Assembly (NCBI GenBank): GCA_964424565.1 | Contig: CAYRIZ010000021.1 | Location: forward strand, 1 to 31,603 | DNA from: Avisuccinivibrio sp964424565 | GTDB lineage: Bacteria > Pseudomonadota > Gammaproteobacteria > Enterobacterales > Succinivibrionaceae | Direction: 5' to 3' | Length of the DNA stretch: 31,603 bases | Shown: piece after piece, positions 17,601 through 25,700 of the stretch | Position numbering within the stretch: position 1 is the first letter of the stretch | How the letters are laid out: every line of letters starts with the position of its first letter | Program-made: the position numbers and the translations under genes | The notes under the pieces: model-generated | The model's database searches: none | What the model saw: the letters and a program-made list of their open reading frames with translations, nothing else | What the model was told of the DNA's origin: nothing

Positions 17601-18150
17601 TGCGGAAGGCATCAGGACTGCCCATGGGGAAGATATCCAGAATGGAGCCGCGCACGGCAAATTCACCATGACTTAGAACCTGATCCACCTGCAGATAGCC
17701 CTGACTGACTAGGGAGTGCCGCAGTTTTTGAATATCGCGTATATCGCCCTTTTTGAGCATAAAGGAGTGTGAGCGCAGGTACTCCACCGGGCACAGCCGC
17801 ATCATCAGGGCATTGATGGTGGTGATCACCACGGCACGTTTTAAATAGGGCAGAACAGCGAGTAGCTCCAGCCGGGCGGAAATGATGTCCTGATGAGGAT
17901 AGAGATTGTCGTAGGGCAGGGTCTCGTAATCGGGAAACAGCTTCAGCTCATCTGAGCACTCCAGGGATTTGAGCTCGGTAAACAGCCGGCGCATATCGGA
18001 GTTGTCGGCACAGATTAAAAGCTTGATGCCGTCATGGCGGGCGCACAGGGACTGCACCGCCAGGGGCAGTGCCAGACCAGGCAGATTGCCGACGGTTTTG
18101 CCGGTGGCTTCTGCCACGGGGTCTATTTTGATTAGATCTTCTGTTTTCAT
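14626..18150 (-). CDS. mfd: Transcription-repair coupling factor Mfd
   Basis: A 1174-aa protein (E. coli 1148). Mfd is a DNA translocase that removes RNA polymerase stalled at lesions and recruits UvrA for nucleotide excision repair. Visible in order: a UvrB-like N-terminal module (residues ~1-350), the RNA-polymerase-interaction region VVHIDHGIGLYRGL with IEYQNGDMLNIP (~490-540), and the RecG-like SF2 motor with Walker A GDVGFGKTEVALRAAF near 640, DEEH in IVDEEHRFGV, and motif VI QLRGRVGRSHHQAYAYLF. A C-terminal TRCF domain (ALFPDDYIADISTRLSLYKRL) follows. The start is supported by alignment with the family rather than by a strong ribosome binding site. The upstream spacer separates it from the DprA-like remnant on the same strand. 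Confidence 0.98.
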   Translation of the reverse strand: MKTEDLIKIDPVAEATGKTVGNLPGLALPLAVQSLCARHDGIKLLICADNSDMRRLFTELKSLECSDELKLFPDYETLPYDNLYPHQDIISARLELLAVLPYLKRAVVITTINALMMRLCPVEYLRSHSFMLKKGDIRDIQKLRHSLVSQGYLQVDQVLSHGEFAVRGSILDIFPMGSPDAFRIDFFDEEVDSIRTFDVETQRSSTVIDEIRLLPAHEFPLDQEGIAVFRSNYRNTFVQSNLSNHTIYQAISRGAVPAGIEYYLPLFFGHCATLFDYLPEDTLVIQAGDCLQAAAALDVDIHQRAAALRGNIDHPPLDAYTIFQSPAELTANLQKRPGIGLNARSFTAEELQKPGVHNAPLQLVPEIAFDHKRPDSAENFTARLSGLLRQGWRILLCAVSEGRRHALREVLPAALTAEFGIQAASSVQAFLQDSAPLMLTISPAQQGMLLPADKLAFITETEIFGFQVIKQRQRSRRQAVSQDAVIKNLMELTEGQVVVHIDHGIGLYRGLKVMTIGGIRGEYLAIEYQNGDMLNIPITALNKVARYSGAENPPLSKLGSDAWGRRKHKAAQKVRDVAAELLDLYARRASRTGRRFNINESALEAFASGFGYEETPDQAAAIAATLQDMQQGRPMDRLVCGDVGFGKTEVALRAAFVAADNGRQTAVLVPTTILAEQHYQNFKERFAGTPISVEMLSRFKSVKEQNAVIREIERGTIDIVIGTHKLLSRQIKFKDLGLVIVDEEHRFGVRQKERLKELCAEVDLLTLTATPIPRTLNMAIEGMRDLSIIATAPEHRLAVKTFIHENNDALVREAIMRELRRGGQVYYLHNDVSTINQTAEHLAALVPEAKIDIGHGQMNERELQRVMRDFYRQRFNLLLCSTIIENGLDIPSANTIIIDRADLLGLAQLHQLRGRVGRSHHQAYAYLFIPPEPLISRDAKRRLDALASLGELGAGFVLATHDLEIRGAGELLGEEQSGQIESVGFSLYMEMLSQAVKALKEGREPSLSEITLNECDIDLHLPALFPDDYIADISTRLSLYKRLAACESPESFEDLKVELIDRFGSLPEASENLFALTRLKLLAGRLGIRRIAGDGSGGFIEFGSDHKVDPGYLVKLISTCRHKEYSMSGPNTLRYRLPETTAMPRLKLMRQLLAALSAHSSLALGAAQQQKAAD

Positions 18151-18290
18151 AGGTAATCTGTAACACTGCTGACCTTACCAAAGAGGGCAACAGGGGCTCT
18201 TCATGGCTGTATGCAGCAAATCAACATGTGCAGCTTTGGTCCTGCGATCCTGCCATTGATCAACAAGGCAGAATGGAGTTTATGCCCGGA

Positions 18291-19216
18291 TCAGCTCTCT
18301 GCTGCCAGGTGCAAAGCTGCGGCGGCAGTCTGCCGGGGCTCAATAAGATTGGCTTCCATATCAACAGGCAATCCGCCTTGGTCTATTAAAAACTGATTGG
18401 CACTATTTTCCCCGGGCTCAGGACGGCGGACAAGAATTTTTTGGCGCATTTTAAGGCCTTCCCTGACCCCTGACCAGAGGTGCCGCCGCTGAAATTGGAC
18501 CAGGCTACATAGACTTTTTCAGCCAGGCCGTAAATATAGGCATTTCTGGCCATGGCCAGTCCAACTGCCCATGGGGCCCGGGGAGTGAAGGCACTTACAA
18601 TCAGCACCCGTCCTGAAACAATAAAATTATGGTACTGCCTGAAGCCGGAGGAAAAGGTAGTAATGCCCTGAGGCAGGACAACTATACTGCTGCCGCCTGC
18701 CTGCAGGGCACTGTCAAGGGCCTGCCTGTCCACCCCGCGGGCAAAGCCGCTGACTACTGTCAACCCTTCAGCAACTGTCTTGGCGGCAGCATTGGCCGTA
18801 AATGTCAGCGCCACAGCATCTGCACTACGAGAACCTACAATGGCCGCGGCAGCACTGTTTAACAGCGCCGGATTGCCCCTGGTATACAGCAGCACCGGAG
18901 ATCTGATCCGCAGATTCTGTTTCAGGCTCAGGGGATATGCAGGTGAATGAATGGGCACCAGGTTGTATCCCTGTGCCAGGAGGGCATTCACTTCATCAGC
19001 ATAGCGGGGGAGCAGAGTACGGGCTGTGGCAAAAATACTTTGTTCGCGGCTGCTTAAGCCCAGCTCTTCCCATATGGCCGGCTGTTCGAAGAGGTCAATA
19101 ATGCTGTATCTTGGATTATGCAGGAAACATCTCTTGTATATTTGATTTTTCCCTGAGCTGCTTATCTCTGCTATTTCGGCCAGGCAGTGCCAATAAGTCA
19201 ATTCCTGCTTAGTCAT
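18291..19216 (-). pseudogene. DprA/Smf-like gene interrupted by a one-base frameshift
   Basis: The first frame runs from ATG 19216 (AGGA seven bases upstream) to a stop at 18386. It carries a DprA/Smf Rossmann-like domain: IVGSRSADAVAL, VVSGFARGVDRQALDSAL, GGSSIVVLPQGI, and LAMARNAYIYGLAEKVYVAW. After SGGTSGQG the reading becomes unlike the family. In the -1 frame the sequence resumes convincingly as VREGLKMRQKILVRRPEPGE and continues to a stop at 18291. The break is at a G4 run on the minus strand (18467-18470); one extra G would restore a 308-aa protein. DprA loads RecA on single-stranded DNA during transformation; DprA-like proteins also occur in accessory contexts. This may be a pseudogene, a sequencing error or, less likely, recoding. 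Annotated unbroken, the first frame gives a truncated product. Confidence 0.85.
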
Positions 19217-19338
19217 CTGTATGTCCTGCAATACCCTGGTGCCGGGCCGGCGGCTGAAGACTGCTGTTGAAAAACACTGCGGCTTTTGCTTATGATTGCG
19301 AAAAAGTTTGCTGCCCGTGTTTTCCGGAGATTTATCCT

Positions 19339-20739
19339 ATGCGCCGACTGTTGATTAATGCAGCTCTGCTGCTGCCGGTGTTCTGCCTGATCTTCATCTG
19401 CTCTTATCTCACCCCTTATTTCGGCAATGACTTCCGCTATATGTTAATTCAGGGTACCACTGATCTGGTGGGATCCTGCTCCGACATTCTGCTGTCGCAG
19501 TGGCGGCACTATTTTGAGTGGGGCGGGCGCACCGTCAATCATTTGATTGCCCAGTGGCTGCTGTACATAGGCAAGCCGCTGCAGAGTGTAATCACTGCCC
19601 TGGCCTTCTGCTCCGTAATCTATATGATCTCAGCTCTGGGCTGCGGCAGTCTGCGTCCTGCAGCACAGAAGCCGTCCCATATTATTTTTGCCTTCCTGAT
19701 GCTGTGGCTGTGCCTGCGCAGTTTCGGCGAGGTGGTGATCAATGTGGTTTCCAGCGCCAATTATCTGTTCTCCACCCTGATTGTGATGATTTTCCTGCTG
19801 CCCTTTAGACAAAGCCTGGGAGAGCAGGCAGTCAGAAGAGGCTGGACCTTGACTTTCCTTATGCTGCCGTTGGGCATTGCTGCCGGCTGGTGCAATGAAA
19901 ATACCGGCTTTGCGGTGGTAAGCATGGTGGGACTTTATAATCTCAAACTGCTGCTGCAGCGCCGGCTGCAGCCCTGGCAGTTTACCGGCGGCATAGGTCT
20001 GCTGGCCGGCTATATTATCTTGATGATTGCCCCCGGCAATCAAAGCCGCTATGAATTTATGGAGAGCGGCGGCTTTGATTTTACCGCGCATTTCCTCAAT
20101 TCCACGCTGGGCATAGTGGGACTTACTCTGCTGCTGCAGCATGTACTGCTGCTGGCGCTGGCACTGACTTTATGGAAGCTGCATGATAATGGTTTGCTGT
20201 CGCTGCAGAGACCGCAGGTCAAAGCAGGATTATGGCTGTGTGCTGCAGGCTTTTTATCTTTTCTGATTATGCTGGCCTCTCCCACAGTGCCGGCCAGGTC
20301 TGCAGCCCCGCTTACCATCATCACCAGTGCGGGCGTGCTGGCCCTGGTAAGTGAGCTGGAAATGCGCGGCATCAAACTGCTGCCGCGGGCTGTGGTGTGG
20401 ATCTGCGGTATCATCTGCCTGCCTTTCGTGCTCATCACTGCCTTCAATATGACGCAGAGCTACTATCAGGCTTATCTGGATAATAAAGTCCGCGGGCTGG
20501 AGATTATTTTGCAGTTGCAGCAGGGCAGTCAGGACCTTAAGGTGCATCCGCTCAATGTCAAAAACAGCCGTTATGTCTATATTGCCGATGTGCATCAGGA
20601 TCCTGCCTTCTGGGCCAACCGCAATGCAGCCATGTTTTACAATGTGAATTCCATTTCCCGCACCTGTGATAATGTCAAAGGGCCATGGCCGGATGATGTG
20701 ATCTTTATCCAAAAATTAGGCCGCCCAGTTTGTGAGTGA
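19339..20739 (+). CDS. DUF6056-like polytopic inner-membrane protein
   Basis: A 466-aa protein from ATG 19339, which follows GGAG at nine bases. Upstream in-frame codons back to 19267 (Cys-rich, not membrane-like) are not needed. About ten hydrophobic segments span most of the length, starting with LLINAALLLPVFCLIFICSY. Features typical of DUF6056-type proteins include GNDFRYM after the first membrane span, the W-x-x-YFEWGGR loop, a GWCNENT motif in a cytoplasmic or periplasmic turn, and APGNQSRYE. These proteins resemble GT-C-fold membrane glycosyltransferases, but no substrate is known to me. The C-terminal ~90 residues lie outside the membrane. No terminator follows; the next gene begins 132 bp downstream. 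Confidence 0.8.
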   Translation: MRRLLINAALLLPVFCLIFICSYLTPYFGNDFRYMLIQGTTDLVGSCSDILLSQWRHYFEWGGRTVNHLIAQWLLYIGKPLQSVITALAFCSVIYMISALGCGSLRPAAQKPSHIIFAFLMLWLCLRSFGEVVINVVSSANYLFSTLIVMIFLLPFRQSLGEQAVRRGWTLTFLMLPLGIAAGWCNENTGFAVVSMVGLYNLKLLLQRRLQPWQFTGGIGLLAGYIILMIAPGNQSRYEFMESGGFDFTAHFLNSTLGIVGLTLLLQHVLLLALALTLWKLHDNGLLSLQRPQVKAGLWLCAAGFLSFLIMLASPTVPARSAAPLTIITSAGVLALVSELEMRGIKLLPRAVVWICGIICLPFVLITAFNMTQSYYQAYLDNKVRGLEIILQLQQGSQDLKVHPLNVKNSRYVYIADVHQDPAFWANRNAAMFYNVNSISRTCDNVKGPWPDDVIFIQKLGRPVCE

Positions 20740-20771
20740 TTAAATTTTTTCATTTATGACCGGCTGATTTG

Positions 20772-20785
20772 TGCGCAAAAGCGCA
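20772..20785. promoter_or_regulatory. Small palindrome upstream of the AMP ligase
   Basis: TGCGC-AAAA-GCGCA forms a perfect inverted repeat in the 132-bp spacer before the ligase gene. It could be an operator or a short hairpin. I see no well-formed -35/-10 pair to anchor it. Confidence 0.3.
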
Positions 20786-20871
20786 TAAAGATCACAAAAC
20801 TTCAGTTAAGCTGTAAACAGCAGGACTATTACAACTATCACTGTTGCTGATGCAGATGTGAGGGGCTGGTT

Positions 20872-22248
20872 ATGAATGCCTTAAGTTTTATTGAATATGA
20901 GGAGCTGCTGTCTCCCCAAAGACGCAATGAGGTGCTGCTGCGCAGCAGTGCCGGAGATATTACCGTAGGAGACATGCGCTGTGCCGTGTCAGCGCTGGTA
21001 AAAAGGCTGCAGACTTTCGGGGGGCGCAGGGTAGCCGTGACTGCCCTGGATCGCGCTTCCTTTATTCTGGCTCTGCTGGCAGTCTACTATTCCGGTAAAT
21101 GTGCCGTGCTGCTGCCTTTCCGCAATGCGGCCTACCTGAACGACAAACTGCAGTATTTTGATCTGGTACTGACCGACAACCTCTACGAAACGGCAGAGTT
21201 TCCGCAGCTTGAAGCCTCCATGACGCGTGCCGCCGCAAACTCTTCCTCAGGCACAGCCGATGACGCTCCGCTGCCGGCTCTTGACCTCAATGCTCCGCTG
21301 TATCTTTTTACCTCAGGCACTTCCGGTGAACCCAAAATAGTGGAAAAAACACTGGATCTCATGCAGCGGGAAAGCCGCATCTTGTTTGAGATAATGGGCT
21401 GTAAACTGCAGGGCTGCGATCTTTATACCTCCATTTACCCGCAGCATCTCTACGGACTGACCTTCGGGGTGTTTCTGCCGCTGTGCTGCGGCTGTCCTCT
21501 GGGCAGCAAACTGCTTAAAACTCCGGGAGATCTGCAGGAACTGCCGGCAGACCATCCTGTAGTGCTGGTCTCAAGTCCAGGGATGTTCAAGCGCATTGAT
21601 TTCAAACAGCCTGTACCATGCAAATTCTCCCTGGTGATCTCAGGCTCGGTGGAGTTGCCGCAGCCGCTGGCGGATAAGGTGATGGCCTGGAGCGGTTGCA
21701 ATATTTTTGAGATCTACGGCAGTACCGAAAGCGGAGTTATGGGCTGGCGTCTGCGCTCTGAGCATAAGGGCTTTACTCCTTTAAAAGGGGTATCCTTTTT
21801 CATGGGGCAGGTTTCATACATCCTGCACTCGCCTGTGATCCCAGACGGGCAGCTGATCTTATCGGATATTCTGGAGTTCTTTGATGATGGCTGCTTTAAA
21901 CCCATAGGCCGCTTTGACAATATCATCAAGATAGATGAAGTGCGGGTGAGCATTAACAGACTTACTGCCAAGATCAGGGATTTTGCTGAAGTAAAGGATG
22001 CCGAGGTGGTGGTGCTTACTGCTCCCGGAGATGAAAATCCAGGCATAGGGGCGGCTGTGGTGCTCAATGATCCCACTTTGACGGCAGATGAACAGGCCAG
22101 ACATATGGTGATAGACACCTTCAGCAGGCGTATTTCCACACAGCTGGGCCGGCAGGCCGTACCGCAGCGTTTTGTGTTTATCAACGAAATACCGGAAAAC
22201 CGCCTGGGCAAAAGACTGCGCTCACGTCTGCTGACTTTGTTTGCCTGA
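20872..22248 (+). CDS. AMP-forming acyl/aryl ligase (ANL superfamily)
   Basis: A 458-aa adenylating enzyme. The P-loop-like signature LFTSGTSGEPK (residues 145-155) and EIYGSTESG (from 280) define the large domain. GRFDNIIKIDEVRVS marks the hinge, and NRLGKRLRSRL holds the C-terminal catalytic Lys expected for acyl-adenylate formation. It would activate a carboxylic acid as its adenylate and transfer it to CoA or a carrier protein. It is shorter than typical acyl-CoA synthetases (500-650 aa), like ligases from aryl polyene or related lipid-tailoring clusters, but no such cluster genes are near it here. ATG 20872 follows GAGGGG. The substrate cannot be read from the sequence. Confidence 0.88.
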   Translation: MNALSFIEYEELLSPQRRNEVLLRSSAGDITVGDMRCAVSALVKRLQTFGGRRVAVTALDRASFILALLAVYYSGKCAVLLPFRNAAYLNDKLQYFDLVLTDNLYETAEFPQLEASMTRAAANSSSGTADDAPLPALDLNAPLYLFTSGTSGEPKIVEKTLDLMQRESRILFEIMGCKLQGCDLYTSIYPQHLYGLTFGVFLPLCCGCPLGSKLLKTPGDLQELPADHPVVLVSSPGMFKRIDFKQPVPCKFSLVISGSVELPQPLADKVMAWSGCNIFEIYGSTESGVMGWRLRSEHKGFTPLKGVSFFMGQVSYILHSPVIPDGQLILSDILEFFDDGCFKPIGRFDNIIKIDEVRVSINRLTAKIRDFAEVKDAEVVVLTAPGDENPGIGAAVVLNDPTLTADEQARHMVIDTFSRRISTQLGRQAVPQRFVFINEIPENRLGKRLRSRLLTLFA

Positions 22249-22332
22249 AAACAGCGGCCAGTCACAGTGAAGCAAAGAGTGATGCAGGTAATACAGTCTT
22301 AGATGTTGTAGTTGAATCCGACAGTACAGTAC

Positions 22333-22346
22333 CTTGTTCTGACAAG
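22333..22346. repeat. Perfect inverted repeat in the helicase leader
   Basis: CTTGT (22333-22337) pairs with ACAAG (22342-22346) around TCTG. It lies 20 bases before a second small palindrome. Confidence 0.5.
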
Positions 22347-22366
22347 TTACTCAAACCATCTTGTAA

Positions 22367-22379
22367 ACACCATTGGTGT
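22367..22379. promoter_or_regulatory. 13-bp palindrome in the helicase leader
   Basis: ACACCA (22367-22372) and TGGTGT (22374-22379) are perfect arms around a single T. This geometry suits a dimeric DNA-binding protein better than an RNA hairpin. Confidence 0.4.
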
Positions 22380-22409
22380 ATTAAGTCATTCACCCCATAG
22401 TCAGGGTAT

Positions 22410-22454
22410 GGCGGGAGCGGGGAGATCGTTTGAGATCACAGTTTTGCTCCCGCC
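22410..22454 (+). other. 9-bp GC-rich inverted repeat (stem-loop)
   Basis: GGCGGGAGC (22410-22418) pairs perfectly with GCTCCCGCC (22446-22454) around a 27-base loop that itself holds a direct repeat GAGATC. No T-run follows, so a rho-independent terminator is unlikely. It could be a structured RNA leader, a 3' end element of the ligase mRNA, or a small RNA core. Confidence 0.6.
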
Positions 22455-22646
22455 TGAACCAAATTCTCCTGTAGATTCTTGATAGGTTCTTTAAAATGTG
22501 TGAGCCTGACTCTAACTGTTCAGTGAATCAGCCATGAACCGTAATTTGAGTGATAATCACGCAGATGATGCGGATTTCAGGCCAAAGTAATAAAATAATA
22601 AATTATTTGGTGCAGTTTACTTCGTTGACTGTGTGCGATCTGTTGC

Positions 22647-22665
22647 AGAAACAGATTTTGTTTCT
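22647..22665. promoter_or_regulatory. Palindrome 50 bp before the giant ORF
   Basis: AGAAACA (22647-22653) and TGTTTCT (22659-22665) are perfect arms around GATTT. Its position shortly upstream of the start codon would allow repression of the downstream gene. Confidence 0.45.
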
Positions 22666-22715
22666 CTTATCCCAATAACTGCAGTATAACAACTCTGCTA
22701 AGAGTAGATCTGTAA

Positions 22716-25700
22716 ATGAAATCTCTGAGTAAAGTATTAGATACAGTAAAAAATTTACTAGGTTCTTCTGCTTCAAAGGCAGAAAATACAACCAAGCCTG
22801 CATCAGTCACAAGGGATAAGAAAAATACGGCACCGGCAGCAACAGCACCAGCAAAACAGCAGGCTCCCAGGGAAAAAGAAAATTATATAACTGACGGATT
22901 TTATATTGGTGTTATTAACTATAACCCGCAGCAGAAGACCTATTATTTAGAAACCAACGGCCTGATCAAAAAGAAACCAAATACCATGTTTGGTTTTTCT
23001 TTTGACAAAATGCTGCTTCCCAGCAGTTACAGTCCTGCCCACAATGATTTTGTTTATTTTTCATTGACAAAAAATAATCAGGGGCATTATGCAGCAAAAA
23101 TTATCGGGCCGCTGAAGTTCAACCATGACTGTCTGCAGACGGTGCTGCGTTATACAGGCGAATTTGAAGAGTTTCATGGCAGGAACAACTATGTGCATGT
23201 GTGCGTGCTCCGCAGCATGCTGCGAGAGATCTCTGCGGCAGCCGATGGGTGCGGCTTCAGGGATACAGCCAGGCTTGCCCTGCTCGGTCAGTTCTGCCGG
23301 GCGGCAGTAAAACATGGGGATTTGTCTGCTTACTGGACCGGTTTGTTAAGCGGGAATGCTGCAGCGGCAGTACTGCGGGAACTGCTCACCGAATTTAATC
23401 ACAGCAGGCTTTTTCTCAATCCCAAACTCAATGAAGCGGCAAAGGTACTGCGCAGTCAATTGAATATCACAGCCGGTTCTGAAGCTCTGCCGGCCCGGGA
23501 GAGCAGGCTGTCTGCGGCCTATGCTGCTGCAGATCAGCATATCAGAACGCACTTTGCCAAATTTACCGCCTATTTAAAAGACAACCCGGCAGTTCTGCTG
23601 CCCGGCGAAATAGGAGGAAGCGCCGGATCCCTGATCATCTATGCTGCCGCCTGTGCTGCCGGCTTAAATCTGCACCGGGCTCAATTGTGGATGAGCTGGT
23701 CTGAGGCTCTGCAGGTACTGGCCGGGTGGGGAAATCAACAGCAGATCGCCTGGTTTTTGATCGCCTATTTTCGTAAAGCAGATCTCTCATTTGTGGACAG
23801 CCATCCGGTGCAGCAGTTTATAACAGATGAACTGGCCGCAGAGCTGCAGAAAATCAGCAATGCCAGTGATGATGACGTCCTCAGAAAAGTCATAGCAGAC
23901 CGCAGACGCATCAAGGCACTTTATGCCACTTTGGAAAAAGGACAGGCATGCACAGTGGATGCGCAGTTCCGGCAGGACTTTAACCAGGTATTCAAAACCA
24001 AACCTCAGCTCTGCATGAACTATCTGCAGCAATGCGCCGCCAAAGGCGTACTGCCTGCACCTGCGGCAGCCAGCGGGCTGTGCGACATGGCGCTGCTTTG
24101 TATTTTTACCTACAGCGGCAGGCCTGAGTATCTTGCCCAGCTTGAAAACAAAGACGCGGCCTCAGACTGGCTTTTGGCCCAGGACACTGATTTTCAGAGC
24201 AGTTTTATCAAAAATTACGTGCCGCTGATTAAAAAGCTTAATCCGGCATTAACAAAGGCTTTACTGCACAGGCTGCCTGAGAAAAAGATGATCTCCGTGC
24301 TGCAGGGAATGCCTGCAGGTGAAGCCTGTCAGCTGCTGCGTTTCTTTCCGGATGCCTACAGGGAAAGCCTGATGAAAAATCCGGTTCTGACCGGCAGTAA
24401 GATATTTGAGCTTTATGCCAACAGCGTTTTACAGGAAATCTGCCATACGCCACCGCAGCAGGTGCTCAACCTGCAGCCTGAACATTGGTGTGTTTTCCGT
24501 CAGGTGCTGCATAAGCTCTCAGCTGCAGCCGACGTTTTCGGATTTGGGGCTGCAGCAAGACTGGCTCTGCTCGGTCAGCTCTGCTGGGCTGCAGTACAGC
24601 GCGGGGATGTGTCTGCCTACTGGTCAGACTTATTAAGCGGACATGATGATGTACAGGCTGTACTGCGGGAACTGCTCACTGAATTTAAAGAAAGCAAACT
24701 CTTTGCTGACTTCAAACTAAATGAAGCAGCGGAGGAGCTGCGCAGTCAACTGCATGTCGAAGCCGGAGATAAAGCTCTGGAGATCCTGACCAAAGCCGCA
24801 AGGAAAAGATGGGAGTGCAGACTGTCTGCGGTTTATGCTGCTGCAGATCAAAATATTAAGGAGCACTTTGCACAGTTTACCGCCTTTGTAAAAGAAACCC
24901 CCGTAGTGCTGCTGCCTGACGAAATAGGAGTAAGGGCCGAATCCCTGATCATCTATGCCGCAGCCTGCGCTGCCGGGGTGGCTGTGCCCAGGGCTCGGCT
25001 GCAGATGAGCTGGGCTGATACTCTGCAGGTGCTGTCCGGGTGGACTTCCCGCAGGCAGATCGCCTGGTTTTTGATCTCTTATTTCCGCAGAGCAGACCAG
25101 AACTTTGCTGACAATCATCCGATACAGCAGTTTCTGACAGATGAACTGGCCGCAGAGCTGCAGAAAATCAGCAATGACCGGGATGATGCCGTCCTCAGAG
25201 CAGCAGTGGCAGATCGCAGGCGCATCAGATCATTTTGTGCCGCCCTGGAGCAGGGGCAGGAACGCCAGGTAAATGAGCAGTTCAGACATGACTTTAACCT
25301 GGTGTTTAAAACCAGCCCTCAGCTCTGCATGAGCTATCTGCAGAAATGTGCCGACAGGGGAACACTGCCTGAGCCTGAGGAAGCCAAGGGACTGTGCGAC
25401 ATGGCATTGATCAGCCTGTTTGCCTGCGGCGGCAGGGCTGAGTATCTTGCTCTGCTTGATGATAAAACCGCGGCCGTCGACTGGCTTTTGGCCCAGAATA
25501 CTGATTTTCTGATCGGTTTTATCAAAAATTACGCTCCACTGCTTAAAAACACTGATTCTGCGGCAAAAGATCTCCTGCTGCCCAATCTGATTGCCAAACT
25601 GCAGACTCTGCCTGGGACTGAGCTGAACGCCATATTTCAGGCGCTTCCTGCAGAGGCAGCCTATATGCTGCTGCGCTGCTGCCCGAATTTATCCTGGGAC

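Larger units (their letters stand above)
22249..22715. other. 467-bp non-coding leader of the giant helicase gene
   Basis: No credible coding sequence. It contains several perfect inverted repeats listed separately. The most AT-rich stretch is around 22585-22610, including AATAAT-AA-ATTATT. The promoter of the giant gene should lie here, but TTGACT (22625-22630) lacks a good -10 at standard spacing and I do not assign a start site. Confidence 0.6.

Noticed and set aside
14785..17676. Plus-strand open frames across mfd
   Set aside because: They lie entirely antisense to a full-length conserved Mfd and show no family resemblance.
18461..18475. Programmed -1 ribosomal frameshifting in the DprA-like gene
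   Set aside because: CAGGGGTCA is not a canonical slippery heptamer and no clear downstream pseudoknot was seen; mutation or sequence error is simpler.
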